This document shows, piece after piece, positions 34,049 to 42,665 of a stretch of DNA of 64,000 bases (positions are counted from its first letter, which is position 1; every line of letters starts with the position of its first letter). Location of the stretch: positions 72,126 to 136,125 of the forward strand of contig NZ_WSTC01000006.1 in the NCBI RefSeq assembly GCF_009789195.1. Reading direction: 5' to 3'. The stretch comes from Paenibacillus sp. MMS18-CY102 (GTDB lineage Bacteria; Bacillota; Bacilli; Paenibacillales; Paenibacillaceae). Under the pieces are notes generated by a model. The model was not told where the DNA came from. It was given only the letters and a program-made list of their open reading frames with translations, and searched no databases. Made by a program: the position numbers and the translations under genes.

Positions 34049-34582
34049 ATGAATAAGCTAGAGTTGGCTCAAGAGATTTATCGTACGGCACATCTTACAG
34101 GTGTATTCAAGCTGCGGTCGGGCAAGGAATCGAATCAGTATTTTGACAAATATTTGTTCGAGTCGAATCCAACGCTGCTTGCAGCAGTTGCTGAACACAT
34201 GGCTCCGCTCATTCCGGCCGGGACCGAAGTGTTAGCTGGTCTAGAGATGGGCGGCATTCCGATTGCGACGGCGCTGTCCTTGAAGACGGGCATTCCTGTC
34301 GTATTCGTTAGGAAGAAGGCGAAGGAATACGGCACATGCAAGCTTGCCGAAGGGACGGATATTCAAGGCAAGCAGGTTTGTATCATTGAAGACGTGGTCA
34401 CAACTGGCGGACAGATCCTGCTAAGTGCTGAGGATTTGAAGCAGTATGGCGCGCAGGTGCAGGACGTCGTCTGCGTGATTGAGCGGGACGCGGCGGGAAG
34501 GGCGAATTTAGAAAATGCTGGCCTCGCGTTTCACTCTGTGCTCAAGATGGACGAGCTGCTGTCGGCGGCTGAGGGCGTTTAG
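34049..34582 (+). CDS. pyrE: Orotate phosphoribosyltransferase
   Basis: 177 residues. VCIIEDVVTTGGQIL is the PRPP-binding loop, GVFKLRSGKESNQYFDKYLF the orotate site and VVFVRKKAKEYGTCKLAEG the catalytic flexible loop with its Lys. It makes OMP from orotate and PRPP. AGAAGGGGGGAG precedes the ATG. As with pyrF at 6.5 kb, it is solitary, so the last two pyrimidine steps are encoded separately in this genome or are paralogues of operon copies. Confidence 0.9.
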   Translation: MNKLELAQEIYRTAHLTGVFKLRSGKESNQYFDKYLFESNPTLLAAVAEHMAPLIPAGTEVLAGLEMGGIPIATALSLKTGIPVVFVRKKAKEYGTCKLAEGTDIQGKQVCIIEDVVTTGGQILLSAEDLKQYGAQVQDVVCVIERDAAGRANLENAGLAFHSVLKMDELLSAAEGV

Positions 34583-34640
34583 TGTGAGTATGATGGTATG
34601 ATGGCTCGCGCTATCGTAGGGGATCGAGAATTCAAGAGAA

Positions 34641-34676
34641 GGCGGAGCAGAGGGGGAACTTCTGCTCCGCCTTTTT
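34641..34676 (+). terminator. Rho-independent terminator of pyrE
   Basis: GGCGGAGCAGA and TCTGCTCCGCC form a perfect 11-bp stem followed by TTTTTG. Confidence 0.9.
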
Positions 34677-34677
34677 G

Positions 34678-34701
34678 TTAGGGCAGATAAATCTGCCCTA
34701 A
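34678..34701. repeat. Perfect palindrome between convergent genes
   Basis: TTAGGGCAGAT-AA-ATCTGCCCTAA, 11+11 bases around a 2-base centre, 2 bases after the pyrE terminator T-run. No T-run of its own. GGGCAGA is shared with the repeat at 41902-41988. Confidence 0.55.
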
Positions 34702-34727
34702 TCGCAGCGAACTGCCCGTCGGCGCGC

Positions 34728-35144
34728 TTACGTATTTTTTGAATACACATAAAATCCGCTGCGCTTCTCCCACCCCGACGCTGACCAGAAGCCATTGCCA
34801 ATGGCATTATCTTCAATGACGAAAATGTGGCATTTATCGATTCCCTCACGCCTTAACTGGTTTAGGCTAGTTTGAACCAGCTGATGGCCAATTTTCTGGT
34901 TTCTGTAGTCTGGGTTGACTGCCACATGATAAATAAAGCCCCGTCTTCCATCATGCCCGCATAGAATCGTTCCGACGATTTGCTTATCCTGCTCCCACAC
35001 ATAACTTAATCCTTGGTTACGTTCGAGATATCGCTGAATGTTTTCCTTGGAATCTGCGTTGCTTAATGCTAAACCTTCGATGCTGCTCCACAGTTGAATC
35101 ATTGGCTCGTAATCGTGAATAGTCATCTCTCTGATTGTGCCCAT
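34728..35144 (-). CDS. GNAT N-acetyltransferase
   Basis: 138 residues, single-domain GNAT. IVGTILCGHDGRRGFIYHVAVNPDYRNQKIGHQLV holds the central strands and acetyl-CoA loop (usual Q/RxxGxG/A varied to NQKIGH), FVIEDNAIGNGFWSASGW the last helix. AAAGGGGATT precedes the ATG at 35144. It converges on pyrE. Substrate unknown. Confidence 0.82.
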   Translation of the reverse strand: MGTIREMTIHDYEPMIQLWSSIEGLALSNADSKENIQRYLERNQGLSYVWEQDKQIVGTILCGHDGRRGFIYHVAVNPDYRNQKIGHQLVQTSLNQLRREGIDKCHIFVIEDNAIGNGFWSASGWEKRSGFYVYSKNT

Positions 35145-35297
35145 ATTCAATCCCCTTTTATATAAAAGTTTACAATTTTATTATTCGCGAGACTGGCTGA
35201 TAACCCTGCCCTTGTCAAAGCTGTGTATATCCATTACCCCAACATCCGCTGTGATATAATGGGAGAAAGCAAGGGGATGTAAGGGAGGAGTGGCCAA

Positions 35298-36038
35298 ATG
35301 GATTTTAATAAAATCGATCAATTAAAAATGGAATTAGATGAATTGCGGCCATTGCCGGCGGCGGCTGTACGAAATTTAGAAGAGGTCTATCGCGTAGAGT
35401 GGACGTATAACTCCAATGCAATTGAAGGGAATACACTCACACTGCTGGAAACGAAGCTCGTTCTTGTGGAAGGGCTAACAATAGGCGGTAAAAAGCTGCG
35501 GGAGCATTTTGAGGTTGTTAATCATTCAGAGGCGATCACATATGTACAGGACTTGGTCAACCGCAAGATGGATGTTACGGAGCATGTAATCAAATCGATT
35601 CATCAATTGGTTCTTAAGAACATTGATGATGAAAATGCTGGGCGTTATAGGATGATTAATGTTTTTATATCAGGCTCGCAGCATACGCCTGCACATTTTA
35701 CAGTACTTTCAGAAAAGATGGAGCAATTAATCGAATGGTTTAATGAACATCAAACGACCTTGCATCCCGTCAAACTGGCAGCGGAGTTCCATTTTAAATT
35801 TGTATATATTTATCCCTTTTCCGATGGAAACGGACGTACCGCACGGCTATTAATGAATCTCATTTTGATGAAATTCGGGTATCCGCCAGCAATCGTAAAA
35901 GCTGCTAATGAGGCTCGGTTAAGTTATTATGAGACATTGGAATTGGCTAGTACAGCTCAAAATGTTGAACCTTTCGTAAACTTGATTGCAGGATGTGTAG
36001 AAGACAGTTTGCAGCGATACATTGGTGCAGTGAAATAG
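35298..36038 (+). CDS. Fic-domain protein with catalytic His replaced by Tyr
   Basis: 246 residues. The Fic loop reads FVYIYPFSDGNGRTARL (residues 168-184): every position of HPFxxGNGRxxR is kept except the catalytic His, which is Tyr172. The flap (GRYRMINVFISGSQHTPAHF) and the N-terminal inhibitory motif SNAIEG (residues 39-44, the S/TxxxE(G/N) of class II Fic proteins) are intact. AMPylation needs the His, so this may be an inactive regulator or catalyse something else. Start ATG behind GGGAGGAG. A terminator follows at 36058. Confidence 0.85.
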   Translation: MDFNKIDQLKMELDELRPLPAAAVRNLEEVYRVEWTYNSNAIEGNTLTLLETKLVLVEGLTIGGKKLREHFEVVNHSEAITYVQDLVNRKMDVTEHVIKSIHQLVLKNIDDENAGRYRMINVFISGSQHTPAHFTVLSEKMEQLIEWFNEHQTTLHPVKLAAEFHFKFVYIYPFSDGNGRTARLLMNLILMKFGYPPAIVKAANEARLSYYETLELASTAQNVEPFVNLIAGCVEDSLQRYIGAVK

Positions 36039-36057
36039 CCCGAATAGCAACCAGAAG

Positions 36058-36088
36058 GAGCCATCCAACCTAGGAAGGCTCTTTTTTT
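36058..36088 (+). terminator. Rho-independent terminator
   Basis: GAGCC and GGCTC pair around a 14-base loop and are followed by seven Ts; ends the Fic gene. Confidence 0.65.
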
Positions 36089-36118
36089 ATGCTGCACTCA
36101 TCGCTGCCTGCGGGCCCC

Positions 36119-36148
36119 TGCATACTTTTTCCTGCATTTGGCACCCTA
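36119..36148 (+). promoter_or_regulatory. Possible sigma-G-type promoter of the ger operon
   Basis: TGCATA, a 17-base spacer and CACCCTA partly resemble the forespore sigma-G pattern (TGNATA then CATNNTA). It is placed correctly ahead of the germination genes, which sigma G drives in Bacillus. The -10 match is poor. Confidence 0.3.
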
Positions 36149-36194
36149 TATGGATGTTATACGGCTAGCAGAAACGAATGACGGGGGTGAACCA

Positions 36195-37292
36195 ATGAGC
36201 GGAGCGCCAACTAAAATCAATATTTTGCAGTTATTTATGATTTTTGCGCTGATGAATGGGCTTGTCGATCATGTCATTATTAATCCGATGTTATTGGATG
36301 CTTCCGGACGGGATGCGTGGGTTACGGTATTGCTGACGGGGGTCTTATTCGTTGTGTGGTGTCTGCTCATTACTTGGATGATGCGCAAATCGGGCCAACT
36401 GAAGTGGCATGATTGGATCGCGAAGCAGACCCACCCAATCGTTTCCTGGATCCTGCTGCTTCCCGTAGGCGTCATGCTATATTTGATTGGCGCAACGACA
36501 GTCATCCATACGGCCAAATGGAATACGGCCAATTACTTGCCCGAGACGTCGGGGCTGGTTATTGTCCTGTCGCTGATCTTGATCTGTCTCGTGCTGGCGT
36601 TATGGGGGATGAGCACGATCGCGATTACAGCGGGCATGCTGCTGCCAGTCGTTACATTGCTCGGCGTATTCGTCAGCGTGTTTAATGCGACAGAGAAGGA
36701 TCATCGGCTGCTGAAACCCGTGCTTGAGAATGGCTGGACGCCCGTTACCGATGGCATGCTCTATGCTGCTGGCGGTTATGTCGAGATCATCTTGTTGCTG
36801 CTGTTCCAGCATCGCCTTGCCCGTAAAGTAAAGGTTTGGCAGATCTTTCTGTACAGCTTATTTACCGTGCTGATCATGGTTGGACCGATCTCCGGAGCTA
36901 TTATGGAATTTGGTCCCACCGAAGCTGCGAATCAGATGACGTCTCCCTACGAGCAGTGGCGGCTGATCAAAATCGGCCAATACATCGAGCATGTCGATTT
37001 TTTCTCGATCTTCCAATGGCTGTCCGGCGCTTGCATACGCGTGAGCCTTGCCGTCTATTTGCTCGTCGATATTGCGCCATTCAAGCGGAATTCCCATCGG
37101 CAGTGGGCCATTGCGTCCATTATGCTGAGTTATCTCGCCATTGCGCTGTATCCGATTAATGACTATTCGTTCTATGAGTGGATGTATCGCATCTATATGC
37201 CGATTTCGTTCGGTATTTTGTTTACGGTTTCGATCATTTGGATGGGAATTACATTATTCGCCAAGCCGATGCGCAAAGGGGAGTCTTCATGA
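36195..37292 (+). CDS. GerB-type spore germination permease
   Basis: 365 residues, about ten hydrophobic helices, member of the endospore germination permease family within the APC superfamily (GerAB/GerKB). INILQLFMIFALMNGLVDHVI and NYLPETSGLVIVLSL are typical. It forms the germinant-binding subunit of the inner-spore-membrane receptor. ATG at 36195 follows GGGGGTGA. First gene of the ger operon; its stop overlaps the GerA start (ATGA). Confidence 0.88.
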   Translation: MSGAPTKINILQLFMIFALMNGLVDHVIINPMLLDASGRDAWVTVLLTGVLFVVWCLLITWMMRKSGQLKWHDWIAKQTHPIVSWILLLPVGVMLYLIGATTVIHTAKWNTANYLPETSGLVIVLSLILICLVLALWGMSTIAITAGMLLPVVTLLGVFVSVFNATEKDHRLLKPVLENGWTPVTDGMLYAAGGYVEIILLLLFQHRLARKVKVWQIFLYSLFTVLIMVGPISGAIMEFGPTEAANQMTSPYEQWRLIKIGQYIEHVDFFSIFQWLSGACIRVSLAVYLLVDIAPFKRNSHRQWAIASIMLSYLAIALYPINDYSFYEWMYRIYMPISFGILFTVSIIWMGITLFAKPMRKGESS

Positions 37293-38752
37293 CGACGACA
37301 GCGAGACAGCCAAACATGGCATGGTCGGAGGAGAGGCTGCGGGAAACCTATAAAGGCTCCGCCGATGTCTATATTGATGCCTGCCGATTCGGCCAGAGCG
37401 ACCAGGTAAACGTGATTCTGGTTTATGCGAATGGACTCTGCGATGGCCATCATGTACAGGAAATTGTGCTGCCTGCGCTGGGAAATTATTTTGAGCAGCG
37501 CGCCAATGAAGCCACGGGGTTAGAGCAGCTGATCTCACGCTTAACTTTGGTATCTATTTCGGAGCAGCCGGCAGCCGAAGAGCTGGATGAGTCCATTTTC
37601 GAAGGCGATCTCATCTTGTTCTTCACGGAGGAGAATCGCTGTTTTCGCATGTGCATCAATCATCGCCCTCAGCGAAGCCCGCAAGAATCCAGTACGGAAA
37701 TCTCGATTAAAGGGCCGAAGGATGGCTTTATCGAGGACATGTACACGAACATCGCCTTGATTCGCAAACGCGTCCGCAGCCATTCGCTCCATGTGAAGCC
37801 GTTCACGCTGGGCACGCGTACGAAGACCAAAGTATCGCTGCTCTATTTCCACGATATTATTAATTCCAAGATTCTGGACGATGTCTGTAAACGGCTGGAC
37901 GAGTTTGAATCGGACGGCTTGTACAGCATAAATCAGCTCGAAGAGTCGTTAACTGGCTCCAAGCTGAAGCTGCTCCCCTTGATGGATTACACAGGCAGGC
38001 CTGACTTTTGCGTCAACGCTTTGCTATCCGGACGCTTCCTTATCATCGTGGATGGCAATCCGCTCGTGTTGATCGGGCCAGCCGGATTGTCCTTGATCTT
38101 AAAATCGCCAGAGGATATCCACTTCAACTACTCGTATATTACGTTCGCCAGATTGATTCGGGCATTCAGCTTGTTCCTGTCCGTGTTTCTGCCGGCGCTG
38201 TGGGTTTCCTTGATGGCGTTCCATCAGGACCAGATTCCGTTCCGCATCATGGCGACAGTGTCGGTGTCCCGGTTAGGGCTGCCGTTCTCTTCCCAAATCG
38301 AAACGTTCATTCTGCTTATGCTGCTCGAAATATTCCGCGAAGCGGGCGTCCGCCTGCCCAGCGCCATCGGCCAAACCTTAACGTCTATCGGCGGCTTAAT
38401 TATTGGCGATGCAGCCATTCGCTCGGGGCTTGTTTCGCCCTCCGTCGTTGTAATTGGGGCGATAACTGCGGTATCTGGCGTTACGCTCGTCAATCAGTCG
38501 CTCAGCACGGTCGTTAGCATACTGAGGCTTTTTTTCTTCGGATTGGCCTGCTATCTCGGCATGTACGGCGTGATCTTGGGCATCGTTATATTCGTCGCCT
38601 ATATGGCGAGCCAACGCTCGTTCGGGATGAATTACCTTGCTCCGCTATCGCCGCTCAATATCCGTGAAGTGTTTTTTTCGTACCTGCGAGTGCCGTGGTT
38701 CATGTTGAAGCGCAGGCCGGCGTCGTTGAAGACGCAAGATGAAGACCGTTAA
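37289..38752 (+). CDS. GerA-type spore germination protein
   Basis: 487 residues. A large soluble N-terminal domain (IDACRFGQSDQVNVILVYANGLCDG; ISIKGPKDGFIEDMYTNIALIRKRVRS) is followed by four to five membrane helices with GRFLIIVDGNPLVLIGPA, LGLPFSSQIETFILLMLLEIFREAGVRLP and GDAAIRSGLVSPSVVVIGA, all hallmarks of GerA/GerKA/SpoVAF. It is the large subunit of the germinant receptor, assembling the membrane channel-like complex. The ATG at 37289 overlaps the GerB stop and follows AAAGGGGAG. Confidence 0.92.
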   Translation: MTTTARQPNMAWSEERLRETYKGSADVYIDACRFGQSDQVNVILVYANGLCDGHHVQEIVLPALGNYFEQRANEATGLEQLISRLTLVSISEQPAAEELDESIFEGDLILFFTEENRCFRMCINHRPQRSPQESSTEISIKGPKDGFIEDMYTNIALIRKRVRSHSLHVKPFTLGTRTKTKVSLLYFHDIINSKILDDVCKRLDEFESDGLYSINQLEESLTGSKLKLLPLMDYTGRPDFCVNALLSGRFLIIVDGNPLVLIGPAGLSLILKSPEDIHFNYSYITFARLIRAFSLFLSVFLPALWVSLMAFHQDQIPFRIMATVSVSRLGLPFSSQIETFILLMLLEIFREAGVRLPSAIGQTLTSIGGLIIGDAAIRSGLVSPSVVVIGAITAVSGVTLVNQSLSTVVSILRLFFFGLACYLGMYGVILGIVIFVAYMASQRSFGMNYLAPLSPLNIREVFFSYLRVPWFMLKRRPASLKTQDEDR

Positions 38753-38765
38753 GGAGTGTGGGCTT

Positions 38766-39914
38766 ATGCGAATCGTTCGGCTGATGGGGCTTCATCTTCT
38801 GCTATTGGCAGCCATGCTCCAGCAAGGCTGCGGCAATTCGAAAGATATTCAAGCACTGGCGTATGTCACTGCGCTTGGGATCGATTATGTGGACGGGAAT
38901 TACATTACCTATGCCCAAGTGCTTAACTTTTCTAACATTGCGCGAACCGAGAGTAACCAACTGGGCAAAAAAGTGCCGATCTGGATCGGCAGCGGGCGAG
39001 GCAAGTCGATGTCTAGTGCGATAGCCGGCGTCACGGCAACTTCACAGTTTCCGATGTTCTGGGGACACTTAAAGGCTGTCGTTATGACGGAGAGTGTACT
39101 GCAACAAGGGCTCAAAGAAATCTATCTCACCTTGAACCGCTATCGGGAAGTTCGGTACAACATCTTCGTCTATGGCACCAAAGAAAATCCATCGGACATA
39201 TTAAACCAGACATCCTTGTTCAACTTATCGCCGCTCGACACGATTATGTTCACAGGAACGCAGCTAGGCAGCCAAAAGTCTTACCTGTTGCCGGTGAACG
39301 GCAATCATGCAATCGCTAATTTAAACGAACCCGGCAACCCTGCTATTATGCCATCGATCTCTACGACTAAGCATTATTGGAAGGAAGACCAGAAAAGCAA
39401 GTCCATGTTTGAAATTTCTGGCGCATTCTTTTTTGAAAATAACCACAGCTCGGGCTGGATGTCCATCGAAGATTTGAAAGGCATTCGGTGGGCTAATCGC
39501 AGGCTGGAGCAGGCACCGCTGTCGATCCCGCTCAATGATGCTGACGATGCAGTTGTGATGCTTGCCCATCCGCATTTGGCAATTAAACCTGTAATCGGAA
39601 AAGCCGGTGCACAATTCGACCTTCACTTGAAGGTTAGCGGGACCGTGTATGAGTCGCATAACAAGTCGATTGAGACGCTGGAGCTGAAATCTAAGCAGTT
39701 AATCGAAAAGGAAATTAGAGAAACGTACCATAAGGGGCTCGCCAAGCGGGTGGACCCTTTTCAACTGGAGGAAGCGTTGTATCGCAAAAATCCTGCAATG
39801 TTCTACAAGCTGGCGAAGACAAGCCCGTTTTTCTTGGATGGGCAATCGTTGCGCCATGTTAAGGTTCAGGTGAAGATTTTGAGCACAGGGAAGTATAAGG
39901 AGAAGATTCGATAA
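38766..39914 (+). CDS. GerC-type spore germination lipoprotein
   Basis: 382 residues. The signal peptide ends in the lipobox LQQGC, predicting a lipid-anchored protein on the outer face of the inner spore membrane. ALAYVTALGIDYVDGNYITYAQVL, GRGKSMSSAIAG and FWGHLKAVVMTESVLQQGL are diagnostic of the Ger(x)C family (GerAC). ATG at 38766 follows AAGGAGTG, 13 bases after GerA. Order B-A-C differs from the A-B-C order of Bacillus gerA but is common in paenibacilli. Confidence 0.9.
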   Translation: MRIVRLMGLHLLLLAAMLQQGCGNSKDIQALAYVTALGIDYVDGNYITYAQVLNFSNIARTESNQLGKKVPIWIGSGRGKSMSSAIAGVTATSQFPMFWGHLKAVVMTESVLQQGLKEIYLTLNRYREVRYNIFVYGTKENPSDILNQTSLFNLSPLDTIMFTGTQLGSQKSYLLPVNGNHAIANLNEPGNPAIMPSISTTKHYWKEDQKSKSMFEISGAFFFENNHSSGWMSIEDLKGIRWANRRLEQAPLSIPLNDADDAVVMLAHPHLAIKPVIGKAGAQFDLHLKVSGTVYESHNKSIETLELKSKQLIEKEIRETYHKGLAKRVDPFQLEEALYRKNPAMFYKLAKTSPFFLDGQSLRHVKVQVKILSTGKYKEKIR

Positions 39915-40033
39915 TCGATTCGATTGGAACGTCTGTTCTTAGTGAAGGAAATGCTATATAGTTTTATATATCGTGTATAATGTAAAGGCGATAATTGCTG
40001 CGCTTCATTGAAACCTAGGGAGGTACACCATAA

Positions 40034-41311
40034 ATGAAACTTGAAGAAAGAGGAAGAGGGAAATTTAAACCTGCGCCCAATCTATCCCCCGAGGAAGTAC
40101 GGCAAGTATTGCTAGAAAAAATTCAAGAAGAAATGTCCCTAATCATTGAATCTGAGGATGACGAGGGGCTTCTAGCACAATTAGATTACCAAGATGATAA
40201 ATTTAACATGCTGAGCCTGTTCTCCGGCTGCGGCGGATTAGATATGGGGTTTGAATTAGCAGGCCTTGCGGCAGTGATTGGTGAAGAAGCTGCAATGAAG
40301 GCATTTCAAGATAAAGAAAGCTTTAATGAAGCAAGGGGAAAGAGCGTATTTCATACGATTTACACCAATGATTTGTTCACTGAGGCAAATGAGTCTTATA
40401 AAATAAATTTTCCAGCTTCGGTTGTCCAGCATCGAAAAGATATTAGGAAAGTTAAAAACTTTCCGAAAGCGGATATCGTCGTAGGCGGCTTCCCGTGCCC
40501 TGGGTTTTCAGAGGCGGGACCTCGGTTAATTGATGACGAACGGAATTTTCTTTATATCCATTTCATTAGATGTTTAATAGAGACGCAGCCTTATTTCTTT
40601 ATTGCTGAGAATGTGAAAGGCATGATGAACATCGGCGGCGGCGAAGTTCTGAAACAGATCGTTGAGGATTTCGCTTCAGCCGGATACAAAATGAAATATA
40701 AGCTCCTCAATTCAAGGGATTATGGCGTACCACAGTTACGGGAACGGGTTATTCTGGTCGGTGTAAGAAATGATATCGATTTTGACTATGAATATCCCGA
40801 GCCTACGCATGGTAATGATCCAGCGCTAAAACCTTACGTTACTTTAAAAGATGCGATTGGTGACTTGGCGGAAAATCCAGGCCCTTACTTTACAGGTTCA
40901 TTCTCAACTATTTATTTGTCGCGAAACAGAAAGAAACGCTGGGACGAGCAAAGCTTTACGATCCAAGCGTCTGGCAGGCAAGCCCCACTCCATCCAGACG
41001 GGCCTTCCATGGTTAAGATGGGTGCGGATGCGTGGGATCTTCCTGGCGGGGAAGAGATGAACAGAAGGCTTTCGGTAAAAGAAATCGCCCGTATCCAGAC
41101 GTTCCCTGATTGGTATGAGTTTACGACTACGCCTAGACAAGTTTCTGAAACTTCTAAGCTAGATTACTTCTACAAGCAAATCGGCAATGCCGTCCCGGTA
41201 TTGTTAGCGAAAGCGATAGCAAAGCCATTAGCAGAATGGGCAGCTAAACAGGTTAAGGGCGGAAAATCTGACAGATCTATCTCCGAGGGAAATGAAGTGT
41301 TGAGTAAATAG
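40034..41311 (+). CDS. DNA (cytosine-5) methyltransferase
   Basis: 425 residues. All major motifs are in order: I MLSLFSGCGGLDMGFELAG (SAM), IV GGFPCPGFSE with catalytic Cys155 (PCPG where PCQG is usual), VI FIAENVKGM, VIII QLRERVILVGVR, and IX-X RRLSVKEIARIQTFPDWY and YKQIGNAVPVLLAKAIA. A 55-residue N-terminal extension is extra. AGGGAGGTACACC precedes the ATG. No restriction endonuclease is adjacent; the next gene is a Nudix hydrolase overlapping by 1 base. Recognition sequence cannot be inferred. Confidence 0.92.
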   Translation: MKLEERGRGKFKPAPNLSPEEVRQVLLEKIQEEMSLIIESEDDEGLLAQLDYQDDKFNMLSLFSGCGGLDMGFELAGLAAVIGEEAAMKAFQDKESFNEARGKSVFHTIYTNDLFTEANESYKINFPASVVQHRKDIRKVKNFPKADIVVGGFPCPGFSEAGPRLIDDERNFLYIHFIRCLIETQPYFFIAENVKGMMNIGGGEVLKQIVEDFASAGYKMKYKLLNSRDYGVPQLRERVILVGVRNDIDFDYEYPEPTHGNDPALKPYVTLKDAIGDLAENPGPYFTGSFSTIYLSRNRKKRWDEQSFTIQASGRQAPLHPDGPSMVKMGADAWDLPGGEEMNRRLSVKEIARIQTFPDWYEFTTTPRQVSETSKLDYFYKQIGNAVPVLLAKAIAKPLAEWAAKQVKGGKSDRSISEGNEVLSK

Positions 41312-41814
41312 TGGAGCCTGTTAGGTTAAAATATACCGTTGGATTCATAAAGCGCGGCGATGAAATTTTGATGCTGAACCGGAACAAAGAGCCGGGCATG
41401 GGAAGATGGAACGGGGTTGGCGGCAAGCTAGAGCAGGGTGAATCGCCATTAGCATGTATCATTCGAGAAGCTTACGAGGAAACGGGGATACAGTTAGGCC
41501 GTGACCAAGTGAAGTATACGGGTGCTGTTACATGGGTTAATGAATATGAAACGTCGGGCATGTACGCTTTTATTGCGGAGATGGCACCTGGCTTCGAGTA
41601 TGAAACTCCTGTTGCGACGCCAGAAGGCATCTTATGCTGGAAACATAAAGATTGGATATGCAATACGAAAAATCTCGGCGTTATCGGGCATGTTCCTCAT
41701 TTTTTGCCTGTCATGTTAACGGAACAGATGCTATATGAGCATCGGTTCTCTTTTTCCAACAGTGTATCCAACCATTACGAAAAGCTGCCATTGCGTGGTG
41801 AATTAAAATATTAA
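41311..41814 (+). CDS. Nudix hydrolase (MutT-like)
   Basis: 167 residues. GGKLEQGESPLACIIREAYEETGI is a full Nudix box; GRWNGVGGK upstream is as in 8-oxo-dGTP diphosphatases. The start is a GTG whose first base is the last base of the methyltransferase TAG, so translation is coupled to the methyltransferase. A role in cleaning a nucleotide pool linked to DNA modification is possible but unproven. Confidence 0.88.
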   Translation: MEPVRLKYTVGFIKRGDEILMLNRNKEPGMGRWNGVGGKLEQGESPLACIIREAYEETGIQLGRDQVKYTGAVTWVNEYETSGMYAFIAEMAPGFEYETPVATPEGILCWKHKDWICNTKNLGVIGHVPHFLPVMLTEQMLYEHRFSFSNSVSNHYEKLPLRGELKY

Positions 41815-41876
41815 AAGGAGCAGGCGTGCCTGCTCCTTGGCTAAGGCTGTCGAGCGAGTCCCGACGGCTTTTTTAT
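41815..41876 (+). terminator. Two consecutive hairpins after the Nudix gene
   Basis: AAGGAGCAGGC/GCCTGCTCCTT (41815-41838) is a perfect stem with a GT loop and no T-run. It is followed by GGCTGTCG...CGACGGC with six Ts (about 41844-41876), the more likely terminator. Confidence 0.65.
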
Positions 41877-41901
41877 GTTTCAGGGGCGTGGAAGGAATAG
41901 T

Positions 41902-41988
41902 GCAGAAAAAAGTACCCTATCCGGCCGGCTGGAGCGCCGGGGAGCAAATAGGGCAGAAAAAAGTACCCTATCCGGCCGGCTGGAGCGC
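41902..41988. repeat. Two direct copies of a 36-bp repeat
   Basis: GCAGAAAAAAGTACCCTATC-CGGCCGGCTGGAGCGC occurs at 41902-41937 and, identically, at 41953-41988 (51-bp period). Each unit contains a dyad, ATAGGG/CCCTAT around the A-run (ATAGTG in copy 1). It lies between the convergent Nudix and transglutaminase genes. An ORF can be read across it, but no coding signal supports one. Confidence 0.75.
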
Positions 41989-42005
41989 TGACGGATTCTG
42001 TATTC

Positions 42006-42047
42006 AAAAAAGAGCATGCGCTCCCTACTACGCATGCTCTTTTTTTC
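42006..42047. terminator. Bidirectional terminator
   Basis: AGAGCATGCG (42011-42020) and CGCATGCTCT (42031-42040) form a 10-bp stem with A-runs on one side and T-runs on the other, so it can serve both the plus-strand genes and the minus-strand transglutaminase gene ending at 42060. Confidence 0.85.
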
Positions 42048-42059
42048 TGCCATTACAGG

Positions 42060-42665
42060 CTATAAAAGTGCCTCCGGCAACCCACTCGCATACATCACCC
42101 GGCAATCCGTATGCGTCCGCAACGTTTCCATCGTTTCCGCACGTGGCGCTGTATAGATTACCAGGTAATCGACCTCCTCATACGCCTCACGGATTGCAAA
42201 AGCGAGCCGCTCCCCGTCTAGCGAAAACTGGGCATCGACCCCCTGCTTATTGCCGCGGGCATCCAGACGAATCCATCGGTCCAGCTCACCTATGTAAACC
42301 GCGTTAAGTGCATGGATGACATAGCCTGTATCAGGCGTATCGCCTAGCGTGAGGCGCTGGTAACAGAATCCCGCCGGCATGCCGTGAATGCGAAGCAATG
42401 CGCATAGGAGATTGGATTTGGCATAACAAATCCCCTCCCGGTAGTGCAGGACATCCGATGCGTTGCATGTGACGCGAGTGCTTTGAATGTCCCATGAGTG
42501 CGATACGGAATCGCGTACGAATTCGAAAGCATTTTGCACATAGGCAATGCCGTTGGAAGATTGGCTAGCTAGCTTGGCCGCAAGCTCCCGGATTGAGGCG
42601 TGGCTGAAATCGACGTATTCGCTCTCGGCGAGATAGTCTTCTAATGAACTAGATTCACAAATCAC
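42060..42665 (-). CDS. Transglutaminase-like protein
   Basis: 201 residues, soluble. The papain-like catalytic triad is visible: Cys in YREGICYAKSNLLCALLR, His in TGYVIHALNAVYI and Asp in WIRLDARGNKQG. Such bacterial proteins are usually peptidases or amidases, not crosslinkers. No signal peptide. The ATG start at 42665 has AAGGGGGATTG upstream. Confidence 0.82.
   Translation of the reverse strand: MICESSSLEDYLAESEYVDFSHASIRELAAKLASQSSNGIAYVQNAFEFVRDSVSHSWDIQSTRVTCNASDVLHYREGICYAKSNLLCALLRIHGMPAGFCYQRLTLGDTPDTGYVIHALNAVYIGELDRWIRLDARGNKQGVDAQFSLDGERLAFAIREAYEEVDYLVIYTAPRAETMETLRTHTDCRVMYASGLPEALL

Noticed and set aside
40034..41814. Complete restriction-modification system
   Set aside because: No endonuclease is adjacent; the only nuclease fold (5016-6110) is 34 kb away with no link.
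41837..42307. 156-codon plus-strand ORF across the 36-bp repeats
   Set aside because: It crosses two terminators and runs antisense through the transglutaminase gene; the repeated VPYPAGWSA peptide is just the translated repeat.
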